DNA from: an uncultured archaeon
GTDB taxonomy: Archaea; Thermoplasmatota; Thermoplasmata; Thermoplasmatales; Thermoplasmataceae
DNA length: 64,000 nt
Reading direction: 5' to 3'
Assembly (NCBI GenBank): GCA_000965745.1
Contig: CP009479.1
Location: 1,498,457-1,562,456, forward strand
Each line of letters opens with the position of its first letter. Position 1 is the first letter of the stretch. The notes beneath the pieces are model-generated. The model searched no databases and was not told where the DNA came from. It saw nothing but the letters and a program-made list of their open reading frames with translations. Made by a program: the position numbers and the translations under genes. This document shows positions 7,475 through 14,523 of the stretch, piece after piece.

Positions 7475-7686
7475 CTCCCCTCGACATTTTCTTTATGGCA
7501 TTCTCTAGTTCCAGTTTCATCGTGACAACCGCACAAGCAATAGACAACAGCAGTTTCCTTGACCCCGAAATATGTGCCAAGATCATTGAGTGCTGCTCCC
7601 TGGCACCTTTCATGTTTTTCGTTCCGGCAATCCCTGAAAATATACGGGATGTCTTTATTGAATAATGAGGGTGAATCATGCTTCAT
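7471..7686 (-). CDS. Small cysteine/histidine-rich protein
   Basis: 71 aa with C-x3-E-x2-H-x2-C (DCRNEKHERCQGA) and a second cluster, YCLCGCHDE. This arrangement resembles the short metal-binding proteins common on phages and plasmids that end in a CxCxCH-like motif. It overlaps the preceding gene by 11 bases and the following one by 4. A metal-binding role is inferred from residue spacing; cellular function is unknown. Confidence 0.65.
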   Translation of the reverse strand: MKHDSPSLFNKDIPYIFRDCRNEKHERCQGAALNDLGTYFGVKETAVVYCLCGCHDETGTRECHKENVEGR

Positions 7687-8080
7687 CGTATTGCCCTCCC
7701 TTGCTCAGCCGATCCCTTATCTCCTTACGCTGTTCATCTGTGAGGGAATCCCATCTTTTCCGAGCTGCGAGCTTCCTGTTATATTCTTTGCTCAGATAGC
7801 CCCGGTATGGCAACCTTGACTTCAGTTCATCGGGCATGGATAACCAGTACTTATGGCGTGTAGGTTTGGCCATTTCACACTTTGGATCGTCCTCAATACT
7901 TGTCCTTATATCTATCAGTATGTCGAGCGGGCATTTCGGGGCAGAACATATCTCGAACCTCGAACAGTAAGACATTGATTCAAGCGATAACGACTCCTTA
8001 TCATTGGTGAAATCGTTTCTTTTTGTCTCATTTGTCCGGTCTCTCAGAATTGAAGGGGTCTCACCTGATTGCTTACTCAC
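7676..8080 (-). CDS. Hypothetical protein of the integrated replicon
   Basis: 134 aa from a GTG start that overlaps the TGA of the previous gene. The middle contains three cysteines (SYCSRFEICSAPKCP) that could bind a metal with a fourth further on (PKCEMA). The C-terminal third is basic and helical (SKEYNRKLAARKRWDSL, TDEQRKEIRDRLSKGG), a composition common in nucleic-acid-binding accessory proteins. No family recognised. Expression is probably coupled to both neighbours. Confidence 0.65.
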   Translation of the reverse strand: MSKQSGETPSILRDRTNETKRNDFTNDKESLSLESMSYCSRFEICSAPKCPLDILIDIRTSIEDDPKCEMAKPTRHKYWLSMPDELKSRLPYRGYLSKEYNRKLAARKRWDSLTDEQRKEIRDRLSKGGQYDEA

Positions 8081-8262
8081 TGTCTTACTCTCCTTGCTAC
8101 TCTTTGCAGAATCTTCTTTGAAAATTCTGGAAGTCTCCGCACGATCTCTTTCCTCAATTCTCTCAGTTTCGTTCTTTCCACCTTCTTATTTTTATCCTGA
8201 TTCTCTCCTCCAGTTCCTGGGCCCTCGATGCAAAAACAAAATATGCGAACATGAGGGCTCAA
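8077..8262 (-). CDS. Small basic hypothetical protein
   Basis: 61 aa with a TTG start; the C-terminal 40 residues are almost entirely basic helix (TKLRELRKEIVRRLPEF, ILQRVARRVRQ). It sits 13 bases after the preceding gene and its stop overlaps the next start. The N-terminus is less certain, since CFCIEG before the basic region could be untranslated if a later start is used. Likely nucleic-acid binding by charge alone; no family recognised. Confidence 0.5.
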   Translation of the reverse strand: MSPHVRIFCFCIEGPGTGGENQDKNKKVERTKLRELRKEIVRRLPEFSKKILQRVARRVRQ

Positions 8263-8275
8263 AGTTGTAGATTGG

Positions 8276-8476
8276 TCATTTCATCAACTCCTTTTTGTCC
8301 AGTTCCTCAAGAATCAGCAACACACGGTCTTTTCTAATGGCCCCGGAGCCGTAAATCCCATCATAGTAAAGGTACAGGTTATGTTTGTTGCCGTAAAATT
8401 CCTGTGTTCTTTCGGCTATGCTTCTCTCGACCCTGGAACCGTCCGGGGATTTGTGGAAGATAGCGATGAATTTCAT
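8276..8476 (-). CDS. Small hypothetical protein
   Basis: 66 aa, ATG start overlapping the stop of the helicase-like gene in an ATGA. The sequence is beta-rich then helical (MKFIAIFHKSPDGSRVE, DRVLLILEELDKKEL) and looks like a compact folded domain. No motif recognised. Its place between the helicase and other small genes suggests a replication or copy-control accessory role, but that is inference. Confidence 0.6.
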   Translation of the reverse strand: MKFIAIFHKSPDGSRVERSIAERTQEFYGNKHNLYLYYDGIYGSGAIRKDRVLLILEELDKKELMK

Positions 8477-10311
8477 TGCGGATCACCCCCTTTTAGCTTT
8501 ATTTTACACTGTGCGATTAGCTCCTTGGTCTTTGGGCTCTCAGGATAATACTCTACAATATCGCCGGCTTTGTAGACTGTCATGTTGAAGTAAAACTGTT
8601 TCAGGACAATGTAGGAGCGGTTAGGAGATGAATTCTTACCCGTGTTTTTTTGTTTTTCAGGGGAAAAGTTTCCATTTCTAATGTCAGTACTGTCAGTTTT
8701 ATTCTGTGAGCCGGATTCCCTAGGCTTGCTACCACTTACATTAGCTTTTTTCGATTTTTTAATGTCAGGGTCTAATGTCAGCTTCCCGGTGCCGGATTCC
8801 CTAGGATCAGCTTGCGTACTGACATTACTGACATTAACTTCATAACTTTTTTCCCCGCTGTCCAGTTTAGTTATTCTTTTTGTCCTGTTTCCGTCCGAGA
8901 GGGTCTCGTACAAAAAGCCCAGTTCAAGGAGCGTAGGAGATAGTTCTCTCAGGTTCCGACCCAGTCTCCTTTCGTCCTTCGGCATGTGTTTCCTCTGCGG
9001 CTCGGACATCAATTCATAAAGAATGTCGAACAATTCTGATGTTGTGCCTCTCCAGACGTCCCTATCCGCCATGAGGGTCCGGATTCCTTGAAGTATGGTA
9101 GTGTCCTTTGCTACATCCACGATCTCATTGTGCTTGGCTTCAGTATATGCATTGAAGAATGACATGGCAGGGAGCCCCATGGCCCTGATTCCACACTCGG
9201 CCCATATAACGAAGTCCGCCATTCTCGGCAATCTCCCCTTATGTTCCGATTCTACCTCAGGATAGAGCTTGATCGCCTTCGGGATAACTGATAGAATGAA
9301 TCCCCTCACTTTCGGTATGAGCATGTCCGCCTTGCTTCTAATCTCTGCGTCAGTGAGCCTTGCGACCTCGGACATCACGCCTAACTCGATGGGACATTCA
9401 CGATCCATAAAGTCCGGTTTGTATCCCGGCCTGTTGATCCCATTCATAATGATCGGTCGCTTCAGCTTGAGGATCACCTCTCCCATGTTGGTGTAAAGCT
9501 CCCTGGTCCTGAAGCCCTGTCCTGTTGTCAGTCTGCAAATAATATCTGAAATGTAGTCCGGCATGATTGTATTCACATTATCGAAGGCCAGCATGCCCTG
9601 GTGCATGGCTGATATCGAAAGGTCCCTTTCGTCATGCTTGAGGGATTGGCTGTTAGCCCCGCTTGGATCGAATAGTTCCCGCTTTGTCTCGGTGCAAGAA
9701 GTCTTGCCGGCCCCGTGTCCGCCGGTAACAACTTCCATGGCATGAGGAATGCCGGGAATGAAGCGGGAAAAATCAAGGCCCATTGAAAGGATTTTGCCGT
9801 TCTCTGTGAGATTCCACAGATTGACAAGTGCCTGGTGGTCCTCTAGCTTTCCGTCCTTGATGGGAGCTTCGAGCATGCCGGCATATCTTGCCGTGTAGGG
9901 CTGGTCCGGTAATTTGAGACTGAATCCCGAATCTGTGATGAAATAAACCTTACCGTCCGGCCTTATAGGGTCGTAGATAAATCCCGCTTCATGCTTGGCG
10001 ACTCTTACCCCTAAGTCCCTGATGCTCTTTGAAGCAAGATAGCGGGCATAACGCTTTATGTTGGCTATCTCCTCGCCGTTTGGGAGTTCGCCCAGCCTGG
10101 AGTACTTCCTCTCGGTTAAGAGACCCTCGAAATTCCGGCCCTCTATCTCCAGTGGTATGTTATCATCCTCAACATAGAATCCCATCCCCTGGGGATTGCT
10201 GAAAAATTGGCCTGTCAGGTGATTCAACAACTGGCTCTTGTTGTCCTTACCCGTTGCCTTCTTCCCTTTCACCTGTTTGTTGATTTTCTGAATGTCCTTA
10301 TCCGGATTCAT
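8473..10311 (-). CDS. P-loop replication helicase-like ATPase
   Basis: 612-aa ATPase, probably the replicative helicase of the element. Walker A GGHGAGKTS lies near residues 197-205, Walker B GMLAFDNVN near 241-249, and a sensor-like LKRPIIMNGIN near 286-296, an arrangement like the SF3/AAA-type helicases found with plasmid primases. The N-terminal 150 residues are a separate domain. Residues about 475-560 form a low-complexity Ser/Lys/Asn-rich linker leading to a small beta-rich C-terminal domain (FYFNMTVYKAGDIVEYYPE). It overlaps the primase gene end by 14 bases. The exact helicase superfamily needs a profile search. Confidence 0.72.
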   Translation of the reverse strand: MNPDKDIQKINKQVKGKKATGKDNKSQLLNHLTGQFFSNPQGMGFYVEDDNIPLEIEGRNFEGLLTERKYSRLGELPNGEEIANIKRYARYLASKSIRDLGVRVAKHEAGFIYDPIRPDGKVYFITDSGFSLKLPDQPYTARYAGMLEAPIKDGKLEDHQALVNLWNLTENGKILSMGLDFSRFIPGIPHAMEVVTGGHGAGKTSCTETKRELFDPSGANSQSLKHDERDLSISAMHQGMLAFDNVNTIMPDYISDIICRLTTGQGFRTRELYTNMGEVILKLKRPIIMNGINRPGYKPDFMDRECPIELGVMSEVARLTDAEIRSKADMLIPKVRGFILSVIPKAIKLYPEVESEHKGRLPRMADFVIWAECGIRAMGLPAMSFFNAYTEAKHNEIVDVAKDTTILQGIRTLMADRDVWRGTTSELFDILYELMSEPQRKHMPKDERRLGRNLRELSPTLLELGFLYETLSDGNRTKRITKLDSGEKSYEVNVSNVSTQADPRESGTGKLTLDPDIKKSKKANVSGSKPRESGSQNKTDSTDIRNGNFSPEKQKNTGKNSSPNRSYIVLKQFYFNMTVYKAGDIVEYYPESPKTKELIAQCKIKLKGGDPQ

Positions 10312-11248
10312 TAACTATGACCTCTAAAAATTCCATGAGTGCGTTAGGTCCCGCTACCTTTCCCTTCCCGTCCTTGAGCCTTGATATTGATGCATTATAG
10401 GCATTGGAAACAATCCAGGGCCTGTACTGTCCTTGTCCGGTACGCTTTATCAGTTCGCCGATAATGTATAGAAGGTCATTCTCTGTTCCACCTGATCCGG
10501 CGATATATCCGCTTATCCTGAGCATGAAGTTATGGAGCTTGCCCGTTCCGTTCTGCCAATACGGCGTAAGGACCTCTATTATCGTTTCAATGTCTTTTAT
10601 TCCGTCCCCTATGTGTCTCGGCAATACCGAGCCTTCATATCCCGGCTTAACTGAATCCTTGAATAGCTTATTCTGGTCCATCTCCATCAGCGTGGAATAA
10701 TTCTCAAACACATTGCCGGTAAGAAGGAAAAATCTCCCATAATCGTAAACCTCGATGGAATGTCCCCTTAGCTCGACGGCGGACCCTAGTCCCTGGGGCT
10801 TGGCTCCTTTAACAACGATGTGAACACCATTGCCGGAAATTGAAATCTCGGTATAGCTCTGAATCTCATTGATAAGGTCAAGTACCCAATCCTCAATTTT
10901 GCCGTCATGGATCACGTTATCAAAATCAAGCCCGGTATAGTCATGATTAAAAAAGAAGCTCAGATACTCGGCATTTCTGACGCTAAAAAAATTCGTCCAT
11001 GTCCTGGGGTCGTTGCTCTTGGCCGGATAGCCATTTATTTGGTATGGATATTTTTCATATTTTCCCTTGCCCTGATTCCAAACGGCTTTGGCAATACCCC
11101 ACTGTTTTTTTAACCTCATTTCAAGCGGGACCGAGAAATTGCGTTTCGCATAGCCCGAGACTGTGAACGGTATTTTTATATTGCGTGTTGCATTATTACT
11201 TCGACTCGAATCTGCCGATGAGAAGTCACTTTCTCTCTTTTTGTTCAT
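10298..11248 (-). CDS. Primase-polymerase (AEP superfamily, NrS-1-like)
   Basis: About 316 aa. Archaeo-eukaryotic primase superfamily enzyme expected to start and extend DNA on the element. The metal-binding motif is YTGLDFDNVI. Motif II is SYTEISISGNGVHIV (the S-G-x-G-x-H-I form). Motif III is IEVYDYGRFFLLTGN, whose acidic residue and R-F-F-x-L-T-G are typical of NrS-1 type PrimPols. A helical C-terminal domain follows. I choose the ATG at 11248, which has GGAGG ten bases upstream and overlaps the previous stop; a GTG at 11284 would add 12 residues. Confidence 0.85.
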   Translation of the reverse strand: MNKKRESDFSSADSSRSNNATRNIKIPFTVSGYAKRNFSVPLEMRLKKQWGIAKAVWNQGKGKYEKYPYQINGYPAKSNDPRTWTNFFSVRNAEYLSFFFNHDYTGLDFDNVIHDGKIEDWVLDLINEIQSYTEISISGNGVHIVVKGAKPQGLGSAVELRGHSIEVYDYGRFFLLTGNVFENYSTLMEMDQNKLFKDSVKPGYEGSVLPRHIGDGIKDIETIIEVLTPYWQNGTGKLHNFMLRISGYIAGSGGTENDLLYIIGELIKRTGQGQYRPWIVSNAYNASISRLKDGKGKVAGPNALMEFLEVIVNESG

Positions 11249-11409
11249 GACGTGGGTGCCTCCATCCTTAGCAGGCGCTCCCACGTCTGCATTTTGCTCA
11301 GATAGTCATCAATGTCCAGTCTATCGGGCTCCGACAGGATCAGTGTCTTGACCGGATCAGGAAACTTGATCGCCTTTGCCTTGAGGTCCTTAATATCGAC
11401 TTCAGTCAT
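11245..11409 (-). CDS. Small hypothetical protein, 54 aa
   Basis: Starts MTEVDIKDLKAKAIKFPDP and ends RLLRMEAPTS. The stop overlaps the primase ATG (ATGA) and its own start overlaps the end of the AbrB-like gene by eight bases. This chain of overlaps is the main reason to believe it is real. Helical and acidic-basic mixed; no family recognised. It could be an antitoxin-like or adaptor peptide, but nothing in the sequence proves this. Confidence 0.62.
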   Translation of the reverse strand: MTEVDIKDLKAKAIKFPDPVKTLILSEPDRLDIDDYLSKMQTWERLLRMEAPTS

Positions 11410-11545
11410 TGTCTAGCACCGTGGGAAAAACCCTTATTGAGCCATCCGCCTGTAATTCAACCGTCAGATCGGAGTACCTGCCAATCCCCTGGGCCTTAAC
11501 CCACTCAGAGGGCAGCGTCATCTGGAAGCTGCCCTGCACCTGCAT
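11402..11545 (-). CDS. AbrB-like swapped-hairpin DNA-binding protein
   Basis: 47 aa, first gene of the replicon operon. GSFQMTLPSEWVKAQGIG followed by LTVELQADGSIRVFP matches the archaeal AbrB/SpoVT fold, as found at the N-terminus of PhoU-like regulators and in antitoxins. Such dimers bind operators, so it may autoregulate the operon. ATG at 11545 has AGGAGG close upstream; an in-frame GTG at 11575 would add ten basic residues (including RWKRRA), which would suit DNA binding, so the start is open. Confidence 0.7.
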   Translation of the reverse strand: MQVQGSFQMTLPSEWVKAQGIGRYSDLTVELQADGSIRVFPTVLDND

Positions 11546-11629
11546 GGCCCTCCTTTTCCATCTTATAGGGTTCACACTATGATTATCGATTACGAGGTAT
11601 TGATCGTCTTTTTAGATTCACGGAGCCAC

Positions 11630-11639
11630 TATATAAATA
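11630..11639 (+). promoter_or_regulatory. TATA box for the divergent winged-helix gene
   Basis: TATATAAATA-like box about 26 bases before a start site near 11661. The A/T-rich stretch 11630-11650 could also serve the minus-strand operon, whose first start is at 11545 or 11575. Confidence 0.5.
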
Positions 11640-11650
11640 CATATATACAA

Positions 11651-11681
11651 CCATATGATTAACCATATGATTAACCATATG
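11651..11681 (+). repeat. Tandem 12-bp repeats with CATATG cores
   Basis: CCATATGATTAA occurs twice head to tail (11651-11662, 11663-11674) and is followed by a third partial unit CCATATG (11675-11681) that runs into the GTG start. Each unit holds the palindrome CATATG. Spacing of 12 bp puts sites roughly one helical turn apart, as in iterons or a cooperative operator. Located at the expected transcription start of the following gene, binding would repress it. Confidence 0.7.
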
Positions 11682-12619
11682 TGGCTGACTTTTTCCCAAG
11701 GGGCGTGACCGGTCTCATAATCTACAGGGGGCTGAGGTTCGCGAGGAAAGCCGACTTTCTAGAATTGTGCGATTATCTCAGGTACGTAGGAAAGAAGCTC
11801 TCCAAGCCTGAACGGTCGTTTTACAGTCAAAGAAGGAACAGGACTGTTAACTATGCCCTATCCAAGCTCTCAAGTTATAACTTAGTAAAATGGGATGAAA
11901 GAGCCAAGAGATACGAATGCAAGGTTGATTATGAAGCCTATCTCAAGTTCCTTAGGGAGACTGCTGATGAATTGTATCAGAGGGGAAAAAGAGGAATTGA
12001 GCACAGCATCATGAAGCTTATAGAAGATTACGTAGACAGAGGGATGAAGGATCCATCAAGAAATGTTGGGATCTATCATTCTGCAAGGAGTTCCATGGAA
12101 CCCGAGTTCACACAAGAAGAAAGGGATCTCTTGGACTGCAACGGCTGGAACAAATACAACTCGATAGGTGAGGTCTACATGGACGACCTACTGCAGCTTG
12201 ATCTTCTTGAAAAATTAATTCTCGAAAGAGGATGGAAAGCCCAAGCAGTGAGCGTCTCAATGTCTGAGATCGTCATGGACCAAGACAAAGAGAGGAAATG
12301 GATCAATGAAAAACTAGGGTTGGAGGGCCTACGTCAAGAACACCTCAAACTCAGGGCATCCGGCCCAATAAGAATCGATTTAGAAGCGGAACCAGAAGCA
12401 TGGGATATTCTGACGGCCGAAGGATTGGCAGCAAGACGGGTGTTCAAATTAGAAGGATGGGACACAGAGAAAGCTCAAAGGAGGTACGAGTTATTTGGAG
12501 ACTCCGTGTTTCATAGAATGGTTACAACAAAACCCTGGTGGTTGCGAACAGCAAATGAGAATGAAGACATTGAAAATATCTACTGGGGAGAAAAAGAGAA
12601 AAGGTCGAAGGATAAGTAA
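11681..12619 (+). CDS. Winged-helix-like protein of the integrated replicon
   Basis: 312 aa, GTG start directly at the CATATG repeats. Residues about 20-85 (ELCDYLRYVGKKLSKPE, RTVNYALSKLSSYNLVKWDE) look like a winged helix-turn-helix. The remainder is charged and helical with no recognised motif, ending in KEKRSKDK. It is the only plus-strand gene at this end and is divergent from the replication operon. It is a candidate replication-initiator or copy-control protein binding the repeats at its own start. Function unproven. Confidence 0.65.
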   Translation: MADFFPRGVTGLIIYRGLRFARKADFLELCDYLRYVGKKLSKPERSFYSQRRNRTVNYALSKLSSYNLVKWDERAKRYECKVDYEAYLKFLRETADELYQRGKRGIEHSIMKLIEDYVDRGMKDPSRNVGIYHSARSSMEPEFTQEERDLLDCNGWNKYNSIGEVYMDDLLQLDLLEKLILERGWKAQAVSVSMSEIVMDQDKERKWINEKLGLEGLRQEHLKLRASGPIRIDLEAEPEAWDILTAEGLAARRVFKLEGWDTEKAQRRYELFGDSVFHRMVTTKPWWLRTANENEDIENIYWGEKEKRSKDK

Positions 12620-12688
12620 CATCATAGTTATTTAAAGTTGACTATCACGGGTATATACTATTCATCAGTTTAGAGAGTCAAATATAGG

Positions 12689-12698
12689 GGTTTAAACC
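12689..12698. promoter_or_regulatory. GGTTTAAACC palindrome at the right border
   Basis: Same palindrome as at 3914-3923, here 8 bases outside the right att core on the element side. The 11-mer GGGTTTAAACC is identical at both ends. Confidence 0.45.
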
Positions 12699-12705
12699 TA
12701 AATTG

Positions 12706-12720
12706 GTATGGACCGGCGGG
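12706..12720 (+). repeat. att site overlapping the tRNA-Ala 3' end
   Basis: GTATGGACCGGCGGG, identical to 3883-3897. Covers the discriminator base, acceptor 3' strand and the edge of the T-stem of the minus-strand tRNA. Chromosome-element junction on the tRNA side. Confidence 0.85.
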
Positions 12721-12780
12721 GATTTGAACCCCGGACCTCTTCCATGCCAAGGAAGCGATCTACCTCTGATCTACCGGCCC
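12709..12780 (-). tRNA. tRNA-Ala (anticodon GGC)
   Basis: A full 72-base cloverleaf. The acceptor is GGGCCGG paired with CCGGTCC, including the G3:U70 wobble that identifies alanine tRNAs. The D-stem is GATC/GATC, the anticodon stem CTTCC/GGAAG around loop TTGGCAT, the T-stem CGGGG/CCCCG with loop TTCAAAT, and the discriminator A. No intron, and CCA is not encoded. Its 3' end is the integration target of the neighbouring element and was restored intact. Confidence 0.96.
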
Positions 12781-12934
12781 TTATCTGCCTGATCTCAAAC
12801 AACACGCGAACCAAGCTTGCGAACATACTAACGTGATTCATAAATGTTGTGCAGAAGATCTTGCAGGCTATCTTATGAAAACCAGTACGTGCATGCTATC
12901 CGGCAATTCGCTATAGTTGAGTCTACGGCATAAA

Positions 12935-12944
12935 ACTTTATATC
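12935..12944 (+). promoter_or_regulatory. TATA box of the pilus/secretion cluster
   Basis: ACTTTATATC centred 27 bases before the ATG at 12967, which implies a leaderless transcript for the four-gene cluster. Confidence 0.6.
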
Positions 12945-12966
12945 TACACGGCTATCTTATCACCGG

Positions 12967-14523
12967 ATGCCTGCTGAAATTCCAGATTACCACATCTCCG
13001 ATAACGGACAATTGGATACTCAGCACGGGAAAAAGATACAGGTTGTTGAGGAATATCCGGTAGTAGAAGGCATAGCATCAGTACGGATCCTGCTTAACAG
13101 TGATGATCTTGAACACATATATTTTGTAAAGGAGCCGGAAAATGGGTTCAGAGAATTGAAAATTATTGACAGCATGGTTTCTGAGATAGAAAGAATGATC
13201 CCCCTCCTCCTGGAAGGCGGCGAATTAGATACTTTCCAGGACCTAGATTATGTGATAAGCAAGTACATTTCTGACCGGCATCATGATTTCGACAATGATC
13301 TGAAGAAGAAGCTTATGTATGCGGTGCAGAAAAAACACGTGGGATTTGGAAAATTACATGTTGCGGTATTGGATGCCGAAGTGGAAGATGTCTCATGCAA
13401 TGGACCTGGAATGCCTGTCTTCGTTTACCACAAGAAGTATGGGTCGCTTAAAACGAATATCTACTTCAAGAATGAAGCTGAACTTTCTTCAAACCTGGTA
13501 AAATTTGCCCAGCTGTGCGGGAAGGAAGTTTCAGTCAGCAGCCCAATTCTTGACGGAATAACAAACGCAGGACACAGGATTCAGGGAATGTACGGACACG
13601 AAATTTCACCAAAGGGTTCTGCATTTACCATAAGGCTGTTCAGAGAGAAGCCTTTCACACCGATCGATCTAATGAAGTCTGGTTCTGCTTCCGCTGAAAT
13701 GATAGCCTACTTCTGGTATATGGTAGAATACCTGAATTCTGCACTTATAGTCGGTCCACCTGCGGTTGGAAAGACATCCACCTTGAATTCAATCCTCATG
13801 CTTGTTCCACCAAACACAAAGATATTCAGCATTGAGGAGACGAGAGAAATCAACATTCTGCACCCAAACTGGGTGGCAGCTTCTACGAGGGAAACAAGCA
13901 ACACATCCGCCAGCTTCAGGGGCACGGACACCGTAATAGACCTTTTTGAGCTTGTCAAGATGGCGATGAGGCAGAGGCCCACATATCTTGCAGTAGGTGA
14001 AGTCAGGGGGAAAGAGGCATACACGCTCTTCCAGGCTATGTCCACAGGGCATACCACATATTCTACAATGCATGCCGAATCCATGTCAACACTTCTCAAC
14101 AGGCTTGAAAGCGAGCCTCTGAATGTTCCACGGATACTTGTATCCTATTTGAAAACTGTAATTATAGCGCATTTCATCAGGAAGGGGCAGGGAACAATCA
14201 GGAGAATAACTGAGGTAAACGAAATAGTGGGTGTGGACAGCAAAACCGGCGAAGTGATATACAACAGGGCGTTTTCCTACGACTCCAGGACAGATACCCA
14301 TGTGTTTTCAGGGTACAGCCTTCTCCTGAAAAAGATAGCCGCCCTTAGAAACATAGATGAGGAGGCTCTGATGAAGGAATTTCAGGACAGAATTTCATTG
14401 ATAGATGGCCTCGCAAATAAAGAAAATCTCGAATACCGGGAAATCGCTGAAACAGTATCAAGATACTACAATGGGAGAAGGGATGAGTCAAGAATCATCA
14501 GGAAGAGTAAAGATGGAGAGTAA
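12967..14523 (+). CDS. Type II/IV secretion system ATPase (GspE/TadA-like), first copy
   Basis: 518-aa cytoplasmic hexameric ATPase that would power assembly of type IV pilus-like filaments. The N-terminal region (to about 150) precedes the family core with DAEVEDVSCNGPGMPVFVYH. Walker A GPPAVGKTST is at about 263-272, the Asp box around FSIEETREIN, Walker B LAVGEVRGKE at about 341, and the His box STGHTTYSTMHAES. Length and layout fit archaeal pilus/secretion ATPases. It is followed by an overlapping TadC-like gene, so it is the promoter-proximal member of the operon. Its substrate could be the pilin-like protein at 42230. Confidence 0.9.
   Translation: MPAEIPDYHISDNGQLDTQHGKKIQVVEEYPVVEGIASVRILLNSDDLEHIYFVKEPENGFRELKIIDSMVSEIERMIPLLLEGGELDTFQDLDYVISKYISDRHHDFDNDLKKKLMYAVQKKHVGFGKLHVAVLDAEVEDVSCNGPGMPVFVYHKKYGSLKTNIYFKNEAELSSNLVKFAQLCGKEVSVSSPILDGITNAGHRIQGMYGHEISPKGSAFTIRLFREKPFTPIDLMKSGSASAEMIAYFWYMVEYLNSALIVGPPAVGKTSTLNSILMLVPPNTKIFSIEETREINILHPNWVAASTRETSNTSASFRGTDTVIDLFELVKMAMRQRPTYLAVGEVRGKEAYTLFQAMSTGHTTYSTMHAESMSTLLNRLESEPLNVPRILVSYLKTVIIAHFIRKGQGTIRRITEVNEIVGVDSKTGEVIYNRAFSYDSRTDTHVFSGYSLLLKKIAALRNIDEEALMKEFQDRISLIDGLANKENLEYREIAETVSRYYNGRRDESRIIRKSKDGE

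Larger units (their letters stand above)
3883..12720. mobile_element. Integrated plasmid- or virus-like replicon in tRNA-Ala(GGC)
   Basis: About 8.8 kb bounded by the 15-bp tRNA 3'-end direct repeat (3883-3897 and 12706-12720). It has an intact integrase beside the left copy and a restored tRNA gene at the right copy, the standard geometry of archaeal tRNA-directed integration. Cargo: integrase, DUF3800 protein, palindrome-rich gap, a nine-gene minus-strand operon including primase-polymerase and helicase-like ATPase, and a divergent winged-helix protein. An IS630 element (6061-7156) is a later insertion, leaving about 7.7 kb of original element. No capsid or conjugation genes are visible, so an integrated plasmid is the simplest reading. 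Confidence 0.85.
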
